A DNA stretch of 64,000 bases from Cognatishimia sp. SS12 (GCF_028369055.1 NZ_JAQNCZ010000001.1:682001-746000); one strand, 5' to 3'; shown: positions 51,803 through 59,774, numbered from the stretch's first letter. Numbers and translations are program-made. The notes: a model not told the origin generated them from the sequence alone.

Positions 51803-52225
51803 TTAATCGTCGCGATGCACCTTTTCACGGCGCTCGTGACGCTCTTGCGCCTCAAGTGTCATGGTCGCAATCGGCCGTGCATCCAGACGTTTCAGCGAAA
51901 TCGGCTCACCGGTTTTCTCGCAGTAGCCGTATTCGCCCTCGTCGATACGGCGCAGTGCGGCATCAATTTTGGCAACCAGCTTGCGCTGGCGATCCCGGGT
52001 GCGCAGCTCGAGCGCGCGGTCGGTCTCTTCGCTGGCCCGGTCGGCAATGTCGGGAATCGCCCGTGTGTTATCTTGCAGGCCTTCGATGGTGTCGCGGCTG
52101 TCGGCAACCAGGTCTTGCTTCCAGTCATTCAACTTGCGACGAAAGTATTCCAACTGCCGTTCATTCATGAACGGTTCATCATCCGCGGGACGGTAATCAT
52201 CCGGCAGGAAGGTTTCAGCTTTCAT
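51803..52225 (-). CDS. dksA: DksA/TraR family RNA polymerase regulator with degenerate zinc finger
   Basis: 140 residues with the layout of DksA: N-terminal arm, coiled coil with the tip Asp62-Arg63-Ala64 (ADRA, matching the essential DxA of E. coli DksA), then a globular end. Of the four zinc-binding cysteines only Cys102 remains (YCEKTGE); the others are Thr105, Thr123 and Ala126. One-cysteine DksA forms are known in Rhodobacterales. It enters the polymerase secondary channel and, with ppGpp, adjusts rRNA and amino acid promoters. GGGAGCGG precedes the ATG. The MoxR gene diverges from it. Confidence 0.9.
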   Translation of the reverse strand: MKAETFLPDDYRPADDEPFMNERQLEYFRRKLNDWKQDLVADSRDTIEGLQDNTRAIPDIADRASEETDRALELRTRDRQRKLVAKIDAALRRIDEGEYGYCEKTGEPISLKRLDARPIATMTLEAQERHERREKVHRDD

Positions 52226-52291
52226 TTCCGCTCCCTCTCAATGGGCAGGTTCAAGTTCGAAATTCACTTGTCCCTGTCTCCCGTAGCGGGG

Positions 52292-52319
52292 ATGTATCTC
52301 AGTGATTGCAGATTGTCAC
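52292..52319 (-). promoter_or_regulatory. Candidate promoter of dksA
   Basis: Minus strand: GTGACA (52319-52314), 16-bp spacer, ATACAT (52297-52292), giving a leader of about 60 nt that contains a small CCCG/CGGG hairpin. In the MoxR direction TTGACG is present but no -10 at proper spacing. Confidence 0.4.
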
Positions 52320-52395
52320 TACCCCTTACGTCGCATTGCAGCGAATTTCGCTTCACGTTACGTTGACGCCACGATTGAGCGCAGCAGGACCAAAA

Positions 52396-53235
52396 ATGAA
52401 GTTTGAAGGCACGCAGAATTACATCTCAACCGCTGATCTTACGATCGCCGTGAACGCAGCCGTCACGCTGGAGCGCCCCCTGCTGGTCAAAGGTGAGCCG
52501 GGCACAGGCAAGACAGAATTGGCCAAACAGGTGGCCGACGGCCTGGGCCTGCGCTTGATCGAGTGGAACATCAAATCCACCACCAAAGCCCAGCAGGGCC
52601 TTTATGAATATGACGCCGTCAGCCGCCTGCGCGACAGCCAATTGGGTGAGGCGCGCGTGCATGATGTCAAGAATTACATCCGCAAGGGCAAGCTCTGGGA
52701 GGCCTTTGACGCGGATGAAAAGCTTGTGCTGCTGATTGATGAAATCGACAAGGCCGACATTGAATTCCCCAATGACCTTCTGCAGGAACTCGATAAAATG
52801 GCGTTCCACGTCTATGAGACCGGGGAAACGATCACCGCCAAACATCGCCCGGTCATCATCATCACCTCAAACAATGAAAAAGAGCTGCCAGACGCCTTTC
52901 TGCGGCGCTGTTTTTTCCACTACATCACCTTTCCAGATCCGGAAACGATGAAGGCCATCGTGCGGGTGCATCATCCCAATATCAAAGAGGCGCTGCTGAC
53001 CGCGGCATTGACCGAATTTTACGACATCCGCGAGACGCGCGGACTCAAGAAAAAACCCTCCACCAGCGAGGTGATTGACTGGCTCAAGCTGCTGCTGGCC
53101 GAAGACCTCTCGCCCGAAGATTTGAAACGCGATGGTGCCAATATTCTGCCCAAGCTGCATGGCGCGCTTTTGAAGAATGAGCAGGACGTTCAGCTGTTTG
53201 AACGCCTTGCGTTTATGGCGCGGGCCAAACGCTGA
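52396..53235 (+). CDS. MoxR family AAA+ ATPase
   Basis: 279 residues. Walker A GEPGTGKT is at 33-40, Walker B LVLLIDEIDKAD near 110-121, sensor 1 in VIIITSNNEKELP and the arginine finger in AFLRRCFFHYI. The family acts as a chaperone with VWA-domain partners, for example in cofactor insertion or enzyme activation (CoxD-CoxE, NorQ-NorD, RavA-ViaA). The ATG at 52396 has CAGGA upstream. The stop and the next start overlap as TGATG, and the VWA gene lies two genes downstream, so the cassette is probably one functional unit. Confidence 0.92.
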   Translation: MKFEGTQNYISTADLTIAVNAAVTLERPLLVKGEPGTGKTELAKQVADGLGLRLIEWNIKSTTKAQQGLYEYDAVSRLRDSQLGEARVHDVKNYIRKGKLWEAFDADEKLVLLIDEIDKADIEFPNDLLQELDKMAFHVYETGETITAKHRPVIIITSNNEKELPDAFLRRCFFHYITFPDPETMKAIVRVHHPNIKEALLTAALTEFYDIRETRGLKKKPSTSEVIDWLKLLLAEDLSPEDLKRDGANILPKLHGALLKNEQDVQLFERLAFMARAKR

Positions 53236-54608
53236 TGCTGACACGGACAACCCGAATTGTTCTGGCCACGAGCCTGCTTCTGGCAGCCTGTTCACCCGCA
53301 AGCGCACCGCCCCCGATCGCGGGCGCGACCGTTGCCGAGACCAGCTTGCCGCCCGTCAAAAGCTTTCGCGCCGCCGCTGCCGCCCCCACGGAACGCGCCA
53401 ACAGCGACATTGCGCGCGATTTCCTGGACCTCAGTTTTGCCTTGGAAAGCGGGCGCAACCTGCCGGTGCTGACCCGCTTTGATGAGCCGATCACCGTCAA
53501 GCTCACCGGGCGCAACACGCCGATCCTGCGCAATGATCTGGCGCAGCTTTTGGCGCGGCTGCGCACCGAAGCGAAAATTGACATTCGGCAGGTCAGCGAG
53601 GGCCGGGCCAGCATCACGATCGAGGCTGTGGCCAAACGCGACATCCGCCGCGCCCTGCCCCATGCGGCCTGTTTCGTTGTGCCCAACGTCAGCAGCCTGG
53701 CGGAGTACCGCCGCGCAAGGGGGGCCGCCCGCACCGACTGGGCCGCGCTGCGCAGCCGCGAGCAGTTGGCGATTTTCCTGCCCTATGACACCAGCCCGCA
53801 GGACATGCGCGACTGCCTGCACGAAGAACTGGCGCAGGCCATAGGCCCGCTCAACGACCTTTATCGTCTGGATGACAGCGTCTTTAACGATGACAATTTC
53901 CATGCGGTGCTGACCGGCTTTGATATGCTGATCTTGCGCGCGTATTACGATCCGATGTTGGCCAATGGCATGACCCGCACGCAGGTCGCCGCGCGTCTGC
54001 CCGCCATTCTGAGCCGCCTCAACCCCGGCGGGGATGCGCGCCCCGTCCGCCTGCGCGGAGAAACCAGTCGCGCATGGATCGACGCCATTCAAAACGCGCT
54101 TGGGCCCAGCGGCACAGGCGGCAAACGCCTATCGCACGCCACCCGCGCGCTGAGCATTGCGCAGACTGCAGGCTGGAATGATCATCGCCTTGCCTTCAGT
54201 CACTACGCGCTGGCGCGTCTTTATCAGGGGCAAGATGGCGCGCGCTCAAACCATCACTACCGCGCCGCCGCCCGCGCCTTTGAAACCAGCGCGCCGGCTG
54301 GGCCGCATCTGGCGATTGTCTCAACGCAACTTGCCGCTTATGCGCTCAGCGATAACAAACCCGGCGATGCCTTGACCCTGATCGAGGCCAGCCTGCCCGC
54401 CGCCTACGAATATGAAAACGCGGTGCAGCTGGCGTCTCTGCTGATGCTGAAATCCGAAGCGCTTTCGGCACTGGGACGCGAGACCGAAGCGGATGCCGCG
54501 CGGCTGGACAGTCTGGGCTGGGCGCGCTACGGCTTTGGCCCCGATTGGGCGGTGCGCGCCAAGCTGCGCGAGGTCGCCTCGCTCAATCCTAAGAACAGGA
54601 GCTTCTGA
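53235..54608 (+). CDS. DUF2927 lipoprotein with HEELAQ motif
   Basis: 457 residues. A lipoprotein signal ends in LLLAAC (Cys19), followed by a Pro/Ala-rich spacer. The DUF2927 domain covers about 55-260 and contains LPHAACFVVPN, AIFLPYDTSPQDMRDCLHEELAQAIGPLNDLY and SVFNDDNFHAVLTGFDMLILRAYYD. HEELAQ at 196-201 resembles a metalloprotease HExxx motif but no protease activity is established. The C-terminal 170 residues have helix repeats like TPR (HYALARLY; HYRAAARAFETSA; ALSALGRETEADAARL). It would sit in the periplasm, lipid-anchored, while its operon partners MoxR and VWA are cytosolic. Confidence 0.82.
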   Translation: MLTRTTRIVLATSLLLAACSPASAPPPIAGATVAETSLPPVKSFRAAAAAPTERANSDIARDFLDLSFALESGRNLPVLTRFDEPITVKLTGRNTPILRNDLAQLLARLRTEAKIDIRQVSEGRASITIEAVAKRDIRRALPHAACFVVPNVSSLAEYRRARGAARTDWAALRSREQLAIFLPYDTSPQDMRDCLHEELAQAIGPLNDLYRLDDSVFNDDNFHAVLTGFDMLILRAYYDPMLANGMTRTQVAARLPAILSRLNPGGDARPVRLRGETSRAWIDAIQNALGPSGTGGKRLSHATRALSIAQTAGWNDHRLAFSHYALARLYQGQDGARSNHHYRAAARAFETSAPAGPHLAIVSTQLAAYALSDNKPGDALTLIEASLPAAYEYENAVQLASLLMLKSEALSALGRETEADAARLDSLGWARYGFGPDWAVRAKLREVASLNPKNRSF

Positions 54609-54613
54609 CCCTC

Positions 54614-54781
54614 ATGATCGTAATTATCGCAGCGCTGCTTGGCGCGTTGATCGGCACCACCACCGCCAAACGTCGCGGCGGCCGCCTGCCCGACATCCTG
54701 CAATATGCCGTTGGCTATGCGCTGGCTTTCACAGTGGCGGGCGTCATCCTGACGCTGGTGATCGAAAAATCGCTGACCTAA
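54614..54781 (+). CDS. 55-residue membrane protein, unknown function
   Basis: A short gene between the DUF2927 stop and the VWA start, 5 and 3 bases from its neighbours. The peptide begins MIVIIAALLGALIGTTTAKR and ends VILTLVIEKSLT. It has two hydrophobic helices (residues 1-16 and about 31-50) around a basic Arg/Lys/Gly loop (KRRGGRLPD), so it is a hairpin inner-membrane protein with the loop probably in the cytosol. Tight packing in an operon, sensible composition and hydrophobicity argue that it is translated. A role as membrane anchor for the MoxR-VWA pair is speculation. Confidence 0.65.
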   Translation: MIVIIAALLGALIGTTTAKRRGGRLPDILQYAVGYALAFTVAGVILTLVIEKSLT

Positions 54782-54784
54782 CCC

Positions 54785-55969
54785 ATGTTTCAGCCGCTGT
54801 TTGACAACCTGAGGCAAGCGGGCGTGCCTGTCAGCCTGCGCGAATATCTGGGGTTTCTGTCAGCGTTGAAAACCGGCCTGGTCACATATGACACCGAGGC
54901 CTTTTATTATCTTGCCCGCACCATCATGGTGAAGGACGAGCGCAACCTGGATAAGTTTGATCGCGCCTTTGCCGCAACCTTTGAAGGCTTGGGCGAAATC
55001 AGCGCCGAAAATGTGCTGGACGCGCTCGACCTGCCCGAAGACTGGCTGCGCAAGATCGCCGAAAAACATTTGAGCGATGCCGAAAAGGCCGAGATCGAGG
55101 CTTTGGGCGGGTTTGACGCGCTGATGGACACTTTGCGCGAACGGCTGAAAGAACAGCAGGGCCGCCACCAGGGGGGCAACAAATGGATCGGCACAGCCGG
55201 CACCAGCCCCTTTGGGGCCTACGGCTATAACCCAGAAGGCGTGCGCATCGGCCAGACCGAAAGCCGCCACCAACGTGCGGTCAAAGTCTGGGACAAACGT
55301 CAGTTTCGCAATCTGGACGACAATGTTGAACTGGGCACCCGCAACATCAAGGTCGCGCTGAAACGGTTGCGCCGCTGGGCGCGGGACGGTGCGGCAGTTG
55401 AATTGGATCTGGACGGGACCATTCGCGCCACGGCCGAACATGGGTATCTGGATGTGCAAACCCGGCCCGAGCGGCGCAATGCTGTCAAAGTCCTGCTTTT
55501 CTTAGATGTCGGCGGCTCGATGGATGCGCATATCAAAGTGGTGGAAGAGCTGTTTTCTGCGGCGCGCGCGGAATTCAAGCACATGGAATATTTCTATTTC
55601 CACAACTGCCTTTATGACGGCCTCTGGCGCGACAATGCCCGCCGCTGGGACGCGCAGACCCCCACCTGGGATGTGTTGCGCACCTATGGCAGCGATTACA
55701 AATGCATCTTTGTTGGCGATGCCTCGATGTCGCCATATGAAATCGCCTATGCGGGCGGGGCCAGCGAATTTTGGAATGAAGAGCCCGGGCAAACCTGGCT
55801 TGAGCGCGCGCGGACCCAATGGCCAGATCACCTATGGATCAACCCGGTGCCAGAACCCCATTGGCCCTATACCAAGTCCATCCAAATGATCCGCGACATC
55901 TTTGAAGATCGTATGGTGCCCATGACTTTGGCAGGGCTGGAGCGCGGCATGCGCGAATTGGCCCGCTGA
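54785..55969 (+). CDS. VWA domain (CoxE-like) protein
   Basis: 394 residues. The N-terminal region is helical and conserved (PLFDNLRQAGVPVSLREYLGFL; TFEGLGEISAENVLDALDLP). A central linker follows, then a von Willebrand A domain with the MIDAS motif DVGGS at 241-245 and later acidic residues (VGDASMSPYEIAYAGG). Proteins of this type pair with MoxR ATPases as substrate adaptors; CoxE in CO dehydrogenase maturation is the named relative. No CO dehydrogenase or other obvious client is encoded nearby. It starts three bases after the 55-residue gene. Confidence 0.9.
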   Translation: MFQPLFDNLRQAGVPVSLREYLGFLSALKTGLVTYDTEAFYYLARTIMVKDERNLDKFDRAFAATFEGLGEISAENVLDALDLPEDWLRKIAEKHLSDAEKAEIEALGGFDALMDTLRERLKEQQGRHQGGNKWIGTAGTSPFGAYGYNPEGVRIGQTESRHQRAVKVWDKRQFRNLDDNVELGTRNIKVALKRLRRWARDGAAVELDLDGTIRATAEHGYLDVQTRPERRNAVKVLLFLDVGGSMDAHIKVVEELFSAARAEFKHMEYFYFHNCLYDGLWRDNARRWDAQTPTWDVLRTYGSDYKCIFVGDASMSPYEIAYAGGASEFWNEEPGQTWLERARTQWPDHLWINPVPEPHWPYTKSIQMIRDIFEDRMVPMTLAGLERGMRELAR

Positions 55970-56039
55970 CCCTTGCCAATCCTGTTGCGCTGGCGTTTGA
56001 TCACAGGGTGATATCGACCGCCCGGAAAGCCCCTGCCCC

Positions 56040-56378
56040 ATGCTGCGCCTGATCAAATCCCATCCCATCGCGGCCACTGGTTTTGCGCTGGCCCTGGCGC
56101 TGACGCTGTTCTTCATGGCGCGGATGGTGCTGGACCTGCTCTATTGGGCCGATCCGGCGCATCGCAATCAATCCCCCGAAGCCTGGATGACACCGCGATA
56201 CATTGCCCATTCCTGGGGGCTTGATCCCAAGGATGTGCGCGCTGTTGTCGGCCTTGGCCCCGAACGTCCGCGCGCGCGCCCAACGCTGGATTGGATTGCG
56301 AAATCCCGCGACGTCCCCGTTGAAATTGTGCTGGAAGAAGTCAACGCTCTGCTGACCCAGAAAGGGGCCAAGAAATGA
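56040..56378 (+). CDS. Membrane-anchored hypothetical protein
   Basis: 112 residues: one N-terminal membrane helix (AATGFALALALTLFFMARMVLDLLYW) and a soluble domain of about 75 residues with a repeated-looking pattern (ESPEAWMTPRYIAHSWGLD context, then GLGPERPRARPTLDWIAKSRDVPVEIV without the first few residues). The sequence PRYIAHSWGLDPKDVRAV looks like a small helix-turn-helix-like fold, not identified further. It overlaps the DedA gene start by four bases, suggesting a joint role at the membrane. It may belong with the MoxR cassette upstream (70-bp gap). Confidence 0.72.
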   Translation: MLRLIKSHPIAATGFALALALTLFFMARMVLDLLYWADPAHRNQSPEAWMTPRYIAHSWGLDPKDVRAVVGLGPERPRARPTLDWIAKSRDVPVEIVLEEVNALLTQKGAKK

Positions 56379-56986
56379 GCGAGGCCCTGATCAGCGCCCT
56401 GGCGACCTATGGCAGCGCGCTGCTGTTCATCACCACTTTGCTGAGCTGTCTCGCCCTACCGGTGCCTTCTTCTTTGCTGATGCTCAGCGCGGGCGCATTT
56501 GTGGCCACCGGGGATCTGGCCCTGTCAACGGTTGGCCTGGCGGCGCTTGCCGGGGCAATTTGCGGCGACCAACTGGGTTATGTCCTGGGCGCGCGGGGCC
56601 GCGGGGCGCTTGTCAGCTTCATGAACCGCACAAAGCCCCGCGCCCGCATGATGGCCCGCGCTGAGGCCTATCTGCACAAATGGGGCGGGCTTGGGGTGTT
56701 TCTGTCGCGCTGGCTGTTTTCGCCGCTTGGCCCCTATATCAACTTCGCCGGAGGCGCGGCGCATATGTCCCATTGGCGCTTTAGTCTGTTTTCAGTGCTG
56801 GGCGAAATCGTCTGGGTCGGGTTTTATGTCGGGCTTGGCTATCTATTTGCTGACAATTTGGCGATGGCCTCAGAACTCGCTGGCGACATGCTGGGGGTTC
56901 TGGCCGGGCTGTCCTTGATGTTTGGTTTTGGGTTCTGGCTCTATCATCATCACCGCAAAAAGCAGGCCACCGTGACGGCCAATTGA
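56375..56986 (+). CDS. DedA family membrane protein
   Basis: 203 residues with the SNARE-associated/DedA domain: PVPSSLLMLSAGAFVATGDL (re-entrant loop region), GDQLGYVLGARG, then GGLGVFLSRWLFSPLGPYINFAGGAAHM with the conserved Arg, and a last helix ending in a His/Lys-rich tail. DedA members are implicated in undecaprenyl phosphate or phospholipid flipping across the inner membrane, which would suit the envelope theme; the particular activity is unproven. It is translationally coupled to the upstream 112-aa gene. Confidence 0.88.
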   Translation: MSEALISALATYGSALLFITTLLSCLALPVPSSLLMLSAGAFVATGDLALSTVGLAALAGAICGDQLGYVLGARGRGALVSFMNRTKPRARMMARAEAYLHKWGGLGVFLSRWLFSPLGPYINFAGGAAHMSHWRFSLFSVLGEIVWVGFYVGLGYLFADNLAMASELAGDMLGVLAGLSLMFGFGFWLYHHHRKKQATVTAN

Positions 56987-57011
56987 CCTGAGGCCGCCCA
57001 CACCCCATATC
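56983..57011 (+). promoter_or_regulatory. Candidate leaderless promoter of the M48 peptidase gene
   Basis: TTGACC (56983-56988), 17-bp spacer, CATATC (57006-57011), 6 nt, ATG at 57018, no Shine-Dalgarno. The -35 overlaps the DedA stop codon. Confidence 0.6.
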
Positions 57012-57017
57012 TGACAT

Positions 57018-57713
57018 ATGTTGCGTTTCACCCCCATCCTGCTGGCGATTCTCTATGCCATTGTGGTTTATAGATTTTCCGCCTGGCGCACCGCAAAAAT
57101 GCTGGATCAGCAGTCTTCGCGCCTTGCGGACCCGGCGCTTGAGCAATTGATCAGCAAGATGGCTTCGGCCCTCGATCTGCCACGCATCCGCGTGCACATC
57201 TATGAAATTGAACCCGTCAATGGGCTGGCTGCGCCCGATGGGCGCATTTTCATCACGCGCGGCTTTTACAAGAAATACACCCACGGGGAGGTCACCGGAC
57301 CAGAAATCGCCAGCGTGATTGCCCATGAGCTTGGCCATGTGGCCCTGGGCCATTCGCGGCGCAGGATGATCGACTTTTCGGGCCAAAACGCCCTGCGCAC
57401 CGCGCTGGCCATGGTGCTCTCACGGATCATTCCGGGCATCGGCGGCTGGATAGCCAATATGCTGACCACGCTTTTGGCTGCGCGCCTCTCGCGCTCTGAT
57501 GAATATGAAGCGGACGAATATGCCGCCGCGCTGCTGACCAAATCCGGCATCGGCACCGCGCCGCAAAAATCCCTGTTTCACAAGCTTGAGGCCCTGACAG
57601 CCGGCGCAGGCGGCGCGATGCCCGCTTGGCTTCTCAGCCACCCCAAAACGGCGCAGCGGATCGACGCGATCGACAAACTCGAAGATAAATGGGGCGTGAA
57701 ACGCGACGGATAA
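57018..57713 (+). CDS. M48 family metallopeptidase
   Basis: 231 residues: an N-terminal hydrophobic helix (TPILLAILYAIVVY), the substrate region PVNGLAAPDGRIFITRGFYK, zinc-binding HELGH at 103-107 followed by VALGHSRRRM, and the third ligand Glu in RSDEYEADEYAAALL. The C-terminus has LSHPKTAQRIDAI, typical of BepA/HtpX-type peptidases. It resembles membrane-associated or periplasmic quality-control proteases, so a role in outer-membrane protein turnover is plausible. It probably has its own promoter and ends 5 bp from the convergent PIN gene. Confidence 0.9.
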   Translation: MLRFTPILLAILYAIVVYRFSAWRTAKMLDQQSSRLADPALEQLISKMASALDLPRIRVHIYEIEPVNGLAAPDGRIFITRGFYKKYTHGEVTGPEIASVIAHELGHVALGHSRRRMIDFSGQNALRTALAMVLSRIIPGIGGWIANMLTTLLAARLSRSDEYEADEYAAALLTKSGIGTAPQKSLFHKLEALTAGAGGAMPAWLLSHPKTAQRIDAIDKLEDKWGVKRDG

Positions 57714-57717
57714 CGCC

Positions 57718-58257
57718 TTAAGCGTAGAGCTTCGCCAGCCGCGGGAGCCGCGCCTTTTTCAACAATGCGCGCTTTTCCCAAACCTTCCCCGAAAGGCGGT
57801 TGGCCTCGGCTAAAACCTCATCCACCACGGTATCCACCAGCTCAGGCGTCTTGTCCCATTGCCCGCGCAGCAGCGTATCCGGGTCAATCCGGGTCAGCCC
57901 CTCTTCGGCCAGAATATGTCTGGGGAAATCCTTGGCATTGACCGTGACGATGACATCACAAGACCCGGCAATGGCGGCAGCCAGCACATGGATATCTGCC
58001 GGATCTGGCAAATACAGCCGCGCCTCCAGCCCCTCGGGCCAACGCAGGGCATGGCTTGGCCAATCCGATTTCAGCAGGGCAATTTCTGCCCGCGCTTGCG
58101 CTTCGCCGGTGGGGCCAAGTTTGCGCGCCGCCCGCGCCCATTCTTCCAAAATGCGATCTGACCAACGCGGTTCAAACGCGCCGCGTTTTGCCACCCCAAG
58201 AAGCAGCGCCCGCATCACGGTCGGATACATCACGCAGGTGTCCAGCAGCGCCCTCAT
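57718..58257 (-). CDS. PIN domain ribonuclease-like protein (RSP_2648-like)
   Basis: 179 residues from the ATG at 58257, which overlaps the methyltransferase stop by four bases; longer in-frame readings lie inside that gene. PIN acidic residues are visible: Asp6 (ALLDTCV), Glu38/39 (ILEEWAR), Asp88 (DPADIHVLAAAI) and Asp110 (TVNAKDFP). PIN proteins are Mg-dependent ribonucleases, often toxins, but no antitoxin gene is present. Constant pairing with an RNA methyltransferase points to RNA maturation or turnover instead. The resemblance to R. sphaeroides RSP_2648 is from memory. Confidence 0.82.
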   Translation of the reverse strand: MRALLDTCVMYPTVMRALLLGVAKRGAFEPRWSDRILEEWARAARKLGPTGEAQARAEIALLKSDWPSHALRWPEGLEARLYLPDPADIHVLAAAIAGSCDVIVTVNAKDFPRHILAEEGLTRIDPDTLLRGQWDKTPELVDTVVDEVLAEANRLSGKVWEKRALLKKARLPRLAKLYA

Positions 58258-59447
58258 AGACGGAAGAACAGCGCCTTCAGATAGCCGCTTTCCGCCAGCT
58301 GTGGCATCAAGGGATGATCCGGCCCGGCAAAACCCGTGTGGATCAACTGCCCGCGCCGACCGGCCCGGCCAATGCCGCGCGCCGAGGCATTGCGAAACAG
58401 CGACAGCTCGGCCGCGTGCGAGCAGGAACAAAGACCCAGATAGCCGCCCTCAGCCACCAGCGGGGCCGCCAGACGCGCCACGCGCTCATAGGCGCGCAGC
58501 CCTTTTTCGAGCGCGGGTTTATTGGGGGCAAAGGCAGGCGGATCACAGATCACCACGTCAAACTGCGCGCCCTCCTCCGCCAGCGCTTCAAGCTGGGCAA
58601 AGGCATCGCCCTTGCGGGTTGTGAACCGATCCGTCATGCCCGCTTGGGCCGCGCCTTCTTCGGCCAGCGCAAGCGCCGCTGCAGAGCCATCCACAGCAAC
58701 GGCACTGGCCGCGCCGCCCGCCAGCGCCGCGAGGGAAAAGCCGCCGACGTGTGAAAACACATCAAGGACCCGCGCGCCGCGCGACAGGCGCGCCGCAAAG
58801 GCATGGTTGGGGCGCTGATCAAAAAACAGCCCGGTTTTCTGCCCGCCCATCAGATCAGCCATATAGGTTGCGCCATTCATCGTGACCGGCACCGGGGCTG
58901 CCGGGGCGGTACCAAGCAGAACAGCGCTGTCCTCGTCCAGCCCCTCAAGGCTGCGCGCACGACCAGAGCCGTTTTTCAGCACCGTGGTCACGCCCGTCAC
59001 TTCGGCCAGGGCGGCGGTCATCTGCGGCAGCAGCGCCTCGGCCCAGGCGGCATTGGGCTGCAACACACAGATATCGCCAAACCGGTCGATCACCACGCCG
59101 GGTAGCCCATCAGTTTCGGCATGCACCAGACGATAGAACGGCTGATCATAAAGCCGGGCGCGCAGCGCCAGGGCCCGGGCGAATTTCGCAGCAAACCAGG
59201 CTGTGTCGATCTGCGCCGCTGGATCACGATCCAGCATACGGCAGATAATCTTGCTGGCCGGGTTGACCGCAACCAGCCCCAATGGACGGCGCTCTGAATC
59301 TTCGAGCACTGCAAGGCTGCCAGCGGCGAGTTTTTTGGTGCGCCGGTCAACGACCAGCTCGTTTTCATAAACCCAAGGGAAGCCATGGCGCAGGGCCCGC
59401 GCATTGGCTTTGGGTTTCAGGCGAACGGTGGGGAAATCAACTGTCAT
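58254..59447 (-). CDS. RlmI-like class I SAM-dependent RNA methyltransferase
   Basis: 397 residues. An N-terminal PUA domain (LKPKANARALRHGFPWVYENEL) is followed by a linker (YRLVHAETDGLPGVVIDRFGD) and a Rossmann methyltransferase domain (ARVLDVFSHVGGFSLAAL; catalytic region VVICDPPAFAPNK; LGLCSCSHAA with the Cys of 5-methylcytosine enzymes). RlmI itself makes m5C1962 in 23S rRNA; this homologue likely methylates rRNA, exact site unknown. AGGAAG precedes the ATG. It is coupled to the PIN gene downstream. Confidence 0.9.
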   Translation of the reverse strand: MTVDFPTVRLKPKANARALRHGFPWVYENELVVDRRTKKLAAGSLAVLEDSERRPLGLVAVNPASKIICRMLDRDPAAQIDTAWFAAKFARALALRARLYDQPFYRLVHAETDGLPGVVIDRFGDICVLQPNAAWAEALLPQMTAALAEVTGVTTVLKNGSGRARSLEGLDEDSAVLLGTAPAAPVPVTMNGATYMADLMGGQKTGLFFDQRPNHAFAARLSRGARVLDVFSHVGGFSLAALAGGAASAVAVDGSAAALALAEEGAAQAGMTDRFTTRKGDAFAQLEALAEEGAQFDVVICDPPAFAPNKPALEKGLRAYERVARLAAPLVAEGGYLGLCSCSHAAELSLFRNASARGIGRAGRRGQLIHTGFAGPDHPLMPQLAESGYLKALFFRL

Positions 59448-59513
59448 GGCCGCTTCCTACTGGCAATTTGCCGTTAAGAAAAGCGCGAAACCCCGCAAGG
59501 CCTGAACGCTGCT

Positions 59514-59771
59514 CTAACGCTGGCGGCGCCAGCCGCCGCGCCGGCGTGTGCCCGCGCCTTGCATCTGCACTGTGCCTTCGCGCAAAATCTCTGTCATCGG
59601 GTGGTCGGGATGCGCGCGGCCATAATGATCCAGAAGGGTCTGGATCTCGTCCTGCGCGGCCATGTCCGAGGGCAGACCCAGCGCCCAGTCAAGAAAAATA
59701 CTGCGGCATTGCACCGTGTTGATGCCGTCGATCGCATAAGCTTCTTTGATCAAACCCTTGGGATCAAACAT
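59514..59771 (-). CDS. Small conserved-looking hypothetical protein
   Basis: 85 residues. The first 60 look folded and acidic (KGLIKEAYAIDGINTVQCRS; FLDWALGLPSDMAAQDEIQT; then LLDHYGRAHPDHPMTEIL), and the last 15 are an Arg/Gly-rich tail (GTRRRGGWRRQR) that could bind RNA. I do not recognise a family. It begins three bases after the glnE stop, so it is probably expressed with glnE and may belong with the RNA-related genes downstream. Confidence 0.7.
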   Translation of the reverse strand: MFDPKGLIKEAYAIDGINTVQCRSIFLDWALGLPSDMAAQDEIQTLLDHYGRAHPDHPMTEILREGTVQMQGAGTRRRGGWRRQR

Positions 59772-59774
59772 GAT

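Noticed and set aside
50864-52366. 500-codon plus-strand frame opposite the monooxygenase and dksA
   Set aside because: Covers two genes with clear motifs on the other strand and their intergenic promoter region.
57718-58257. PIN gene as a VapC toxin
   Set aside because: No small antitoxin gene precedes it; it is coupled to an RNA methyltransferase gene instead.
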